NCBI RefSeq assembly: GCF_028826105.1
Contig: NZ_JAQGPL010000001.1
Location: 497,501 to 561,500 of the forward strand
Reading direction: 5' to 3'
From: Paenibacillus humicola
GTDB lineage: Bacteria > Bacillota > Bacilli > Paenibacillales > Paenibacillaceae
Length of the DNA: 64,000 bases
Part shown: positions 62,140 to 64,000 of the stretch, piece after piece
Position numbering within the stretch: the stretch's first letter is position 1
Layout of the letters: each line of letters starts with the position of its first letter
Notes under the pieces: generated by a model
Told to the model about the DNA's origin: nothing
Seen by the model: the letters and a program-made list of their open reading frames with translations, nothing else
The model's database searches: none
Translations under genes and position numbers: made by a program

Positions 62140-63294
62140 ATGGCTGAACCGCTCAAAGCAATGTATGACCTGCCTTTTTTGCAGCGCTTTGCGGCGCTCG
62201 TCCGTTCGGAATGGCCCTCGTTCGACGAAGAGCGGTTCCCGCTGCTCGTTACCGGCGAGGGGTGGGACGGCCTCGAGCTGAAGGGACGCATCCGCCGGAT
62301 TACCGAATCGCTCGGACGTCTGCTGCCGCCGTCGTATGCGGAAGCCCTTGAGGTGCTGTATGCGATTGACGAGCGGTGCACGGGGTTTCCGTATTTGTTT
62401 TTTCCGGATTTCGTGGAGGTGTACGGGGCCGGGGATTGGGAGCGGTCGATGGCAGCGATGGAACGTTTCACCGTCCGCTCGACGGCGGAATTTGCGATCC
62501 GGCCGTTTCTGCTGCGGGAGACGGACCGGACGATGGGCCGGATGCGGGAGTGGGCCGGGCATTCGAACGAGCACGTGCGCAGGCTTGCAAGCGAAGGCTG
62601 CAGGCCGCGGCTGCCGTGGGCGCCCGCACTGCCGATGTTCAAGCGCGATCCGTCGCCGATTCTGCCGGTTCTGGAGACGCTGAAGCGCGATCCTTCGCTC
62701 TATGTGCGCAAAAGCGTCGCCAACAATTTGAACGATATCGCCAAAGATCATCCGGAAATCGTGCGGGACATCGCGGCCCGCTGGAGCGGCGAACATCCGT
62801 GGACGGACTGGATCGTCCGGCGCGGCTGCCGCTCCCTGGTCAAAGCCGCCGATCCGGCCGTTCTGGCGCTGTTCGGATACGACGGACAGGCCGCAAGCGG
62901 GGTTGTGAAGCAGGCGGCTCTGGAAGCCCGCAGCGGCGAAGCCGTCATCGGTGGCGCGAGCGAGCTCGCTTACCGCCTGAAGCTGGACGGCCGGGACGAG
63001 GAGCCTGTCCGACTGCGCCTCGAGCTCGGCGTCGATTATGTCAAGGCGAGGGATGCCGTTTCGCAGAAACGATTTCTGCTGACCGACAAAACCGCTGCGC
63101 CGGGTTCGGAAATCGCCGGAACGAAACGGCTTGATTGGAAGGACCTGTCGACGCGCAAGCATTATCCCGGCCTGCACCGGCTGCACCTGCTCGTCAACGG
63201 CACCGCAGTCGCCGAAACGCAGATCGAGCTTCAGACAGCCGCCGGCGCGGACGCCGCCGGGCGATCGCGGGCGGAGAAGGGCGGCGGCGCATGA
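62140..63294 (+). CDS. DNA alkylation repair protein, AlkC/AlkD-like HEAT-repeat
   Basis: 384 residues. AGGAGG precedes the ATG by about 13 nt. Helical HEAT-type repeats: FAIRPFLLRETDRTMGRMRE, SNEHVRRLASEGCRPRLPWA, LKRDPSLYVRKSVANNLNDI, DWIVRRGCRSLVKAADPAVL. The W/RLPWA and NNLND elements are typical of AlkC-type glycosylases removing 3-methylpurines. A beta-rich C-terminal extension of about 110 residues is present. Its stop overlaps the next start (ATGA). Confidence 0.88.
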   Translation: MAEPLKAMYDLPFLQRFAALVRSEWPSFDEERFPLLVTGEGWDGLELKGRIRRITESLGRLLPPSYAEALEVLYAIDERCTGFPYLFFPDFVEVYGAGDWERSMAAMERFTVRSTAEFAIRPFLLRETDRTMGRMREWAGHSNEHVRRLASEGCRPRLPWAPALPMFKRDPSPILPVLETLKRDPSLYVRKSVANNLNDIAKDHPEIVRDIAARWSGEHPWTDWIVRRGCRSLVKAADPAVLALFGYDGQAASGVVKQAALEARSGEAVIGGASELAYRLKLDGRDEEPVRLRLELGVDYVKARDAVSQKRFLLTDKTAAPGSEIAGTKRLDWKDLSTRKHYPGLHRLHLLVNGTAVAETQIELQTAAGADAAGRSRAEKGGGA

Positions 63295-64000
63295 CGATCG
63301 GCGCGCGCGTCCTGAAGACGGGCCTTGCCGTTGCGCTGGCCGTCTATATCAGCGGGCTGCTCGGCTTTTCGTCGCCGATTCTGGCTGCGGTATCGTCGAT
63401 TTTTACCATCCAGCCGTCGATTTCTCGGTCGTGGCGGCAGGTGCTCGACCAATTTCAGACGAACGTGCTCGGCGCGATCGTCGCCATCATTGCGGTGAAG
63501 CTGCTCGGCAACACCGCGTTTACGCTCGGACTGGTCTGTATTATCGTCATCGTGATCTGCATCCGGCTCAAAATGGAAAATACGATCGGACTCACGCTCG
63601 TTACGGTCGTGGCGGTGATGGAGGCGAACGGGGAAGGCTGGCTGTACGCGCTGGAGCGGTACTCGATGGTGCTGACCGGCATGGCGGCGGCGTTCGCCGT
63701 CAATGCGGCGGTATTCCCGCCGCGGCCGCGCAAGCAGTTTCTCGAGCACGTGCACGGCGCATACGCGCAGCTGTCCCTGCTGCTCCGGATGGCCATTTCG
63801 AACGAATTGAAAGAGGACGTCCACCGGAAGGAAAAAGAAAAGCTGCACGGCGCGCTCCGCAAGCTTGAGGAGCGCTACGACGTGCTCGAGGAGGAGCGGC
63901 CGCTGCTGGCGCGGCGCAAGCAGTCCAGGGCGCGGCAGCTGATCGTCTCGAAGCAGATGATCAAGACGCTGCAGAAGGGAGCCGACCTGCTCGATGCGGT
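63291..64000 (+). CDS. Aromatic acid exporter family membrane protein (5' part)
   Basis: ATG 63291 overlaps the previous TGA; 236 codons are visible and the frame runs off the window. Opens with IGARVLKTGLAVALAVYISG, then about five or six membrane helices (QPSISRSWRQVLDQFQTNVL, LGLVCIIVIVICIRLKM), and a cytosolic helical tail (KLEERYDVLEEERPLLARRK). Pattern of the ArAE_1/FUSC-like YgaE family, putative exporters; substrate not known. Confidence 0.85.
   Translation, partial: MTIGARVLKTGLAVALAVYISGLLGFSSPILAAVSSIFTIQPSISRSWRQVLDQFQTNVLGAIVAIIAVKLLGNTAFTLGLVCIIVIVICIRLKMENTIGLTLVTVVAVMEANGEGWLYALERYSMVLTGMAAAFAVNAAVFPPRPRKQFLEHVHGAYAQLSLLLRMAISNELKEDVHRKEKEKLHGALRKLEERYDVLEEERPLLARRKQSRARQLIVSKQMIKTLQKGADLLDA

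Overview
The window looks like chromosome of a spore-forming Paenibacillaceae bacterium (Paenibacillus, Cohnella or a near relative). This rests on gene content and style only: YesM/YesN two-component systems divergent from LplB/YtcP-type sugar permeases, strong AGGAGG ribosome sites with many TTG/GTG starts, many membrane histidine kinases, a CspA plus YdjO cold-shock pair, a YfiT-type bacillithiol enzyme, GH51 arabinofuranosidase and MscL. No species-level call is possible.

Layout. 1-8.6 kb: a carbohydrate ABC importer (two solute-binding lipoproteins and two permeases) on the minus strand, divergent from its likely sensor kinase and AraC-type regulator, then a repeat-containing basic protein. 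8.9-16.6 kb: an HD-like/CHAP fusion, an APH(9)-like kinase, a MerR gene overlapping a glycosidase-like gene, an XRE/MmyB regulator, a quinone oxidoreductase and an aldo/keto reductase. 17-34 kb: scattered accessory genes (deacetylase, CBS protein, cold-shock pair, CbiZ, BASS transporter, APH-like kinases, a secreted RCC1 propeller, a helveticin-like protein, esterase, two NAD-epimerases). At least three genes here are broken: two small lipoproteins by frameshifts and one Crp/Fnr regulator by truncation.

34-40 kb: DUF417 protein, GH51 arabinofuranosidase divergent from an unusual ArsR regulator with a palindrome between them, a TRM11-like methyltransferase and an aldose 1-epimerase. 40-48 kb: a signalling cluster made of a 1285-residue hybrid kinase (HisKA, two receivers, HPt), an OmpR-type regulator and a 5TM-type kinase. 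CTAAC direct repeats with an 11-bp period precede the last two genes. 48-55.6 kb: a lower-GC island bounded by an intact tRNA-Thr(CGU) and a degenerate 3' half of the same tRNA. It carries two identical IS110-family elements and cargo (CPT-like kinase, membrane protein, GNAT, YfiT-like protein, lipoprotein), with no integrase. 55.9-64 kb: acyltransferase, Cys-rich protein, tyrosinase-like protein behind a 39-bp tandem repeat, Nudix-MscL pair, sporulation-type kinase, AlkC/AlkD-like protein and a partial aromatic-acid exporter.

The most interesting feature is the non-coding left end of the two IS110 copies. It has the layout of a bridge RNA: a 5' stem-loop followed by a segment matching one donor end and complementary to the other. 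Comparing the two insertion sites, and an empty look-alike site at 48914, suggests a CT core and a shared target. All functional statements are from reading the sequence; no searches were run.
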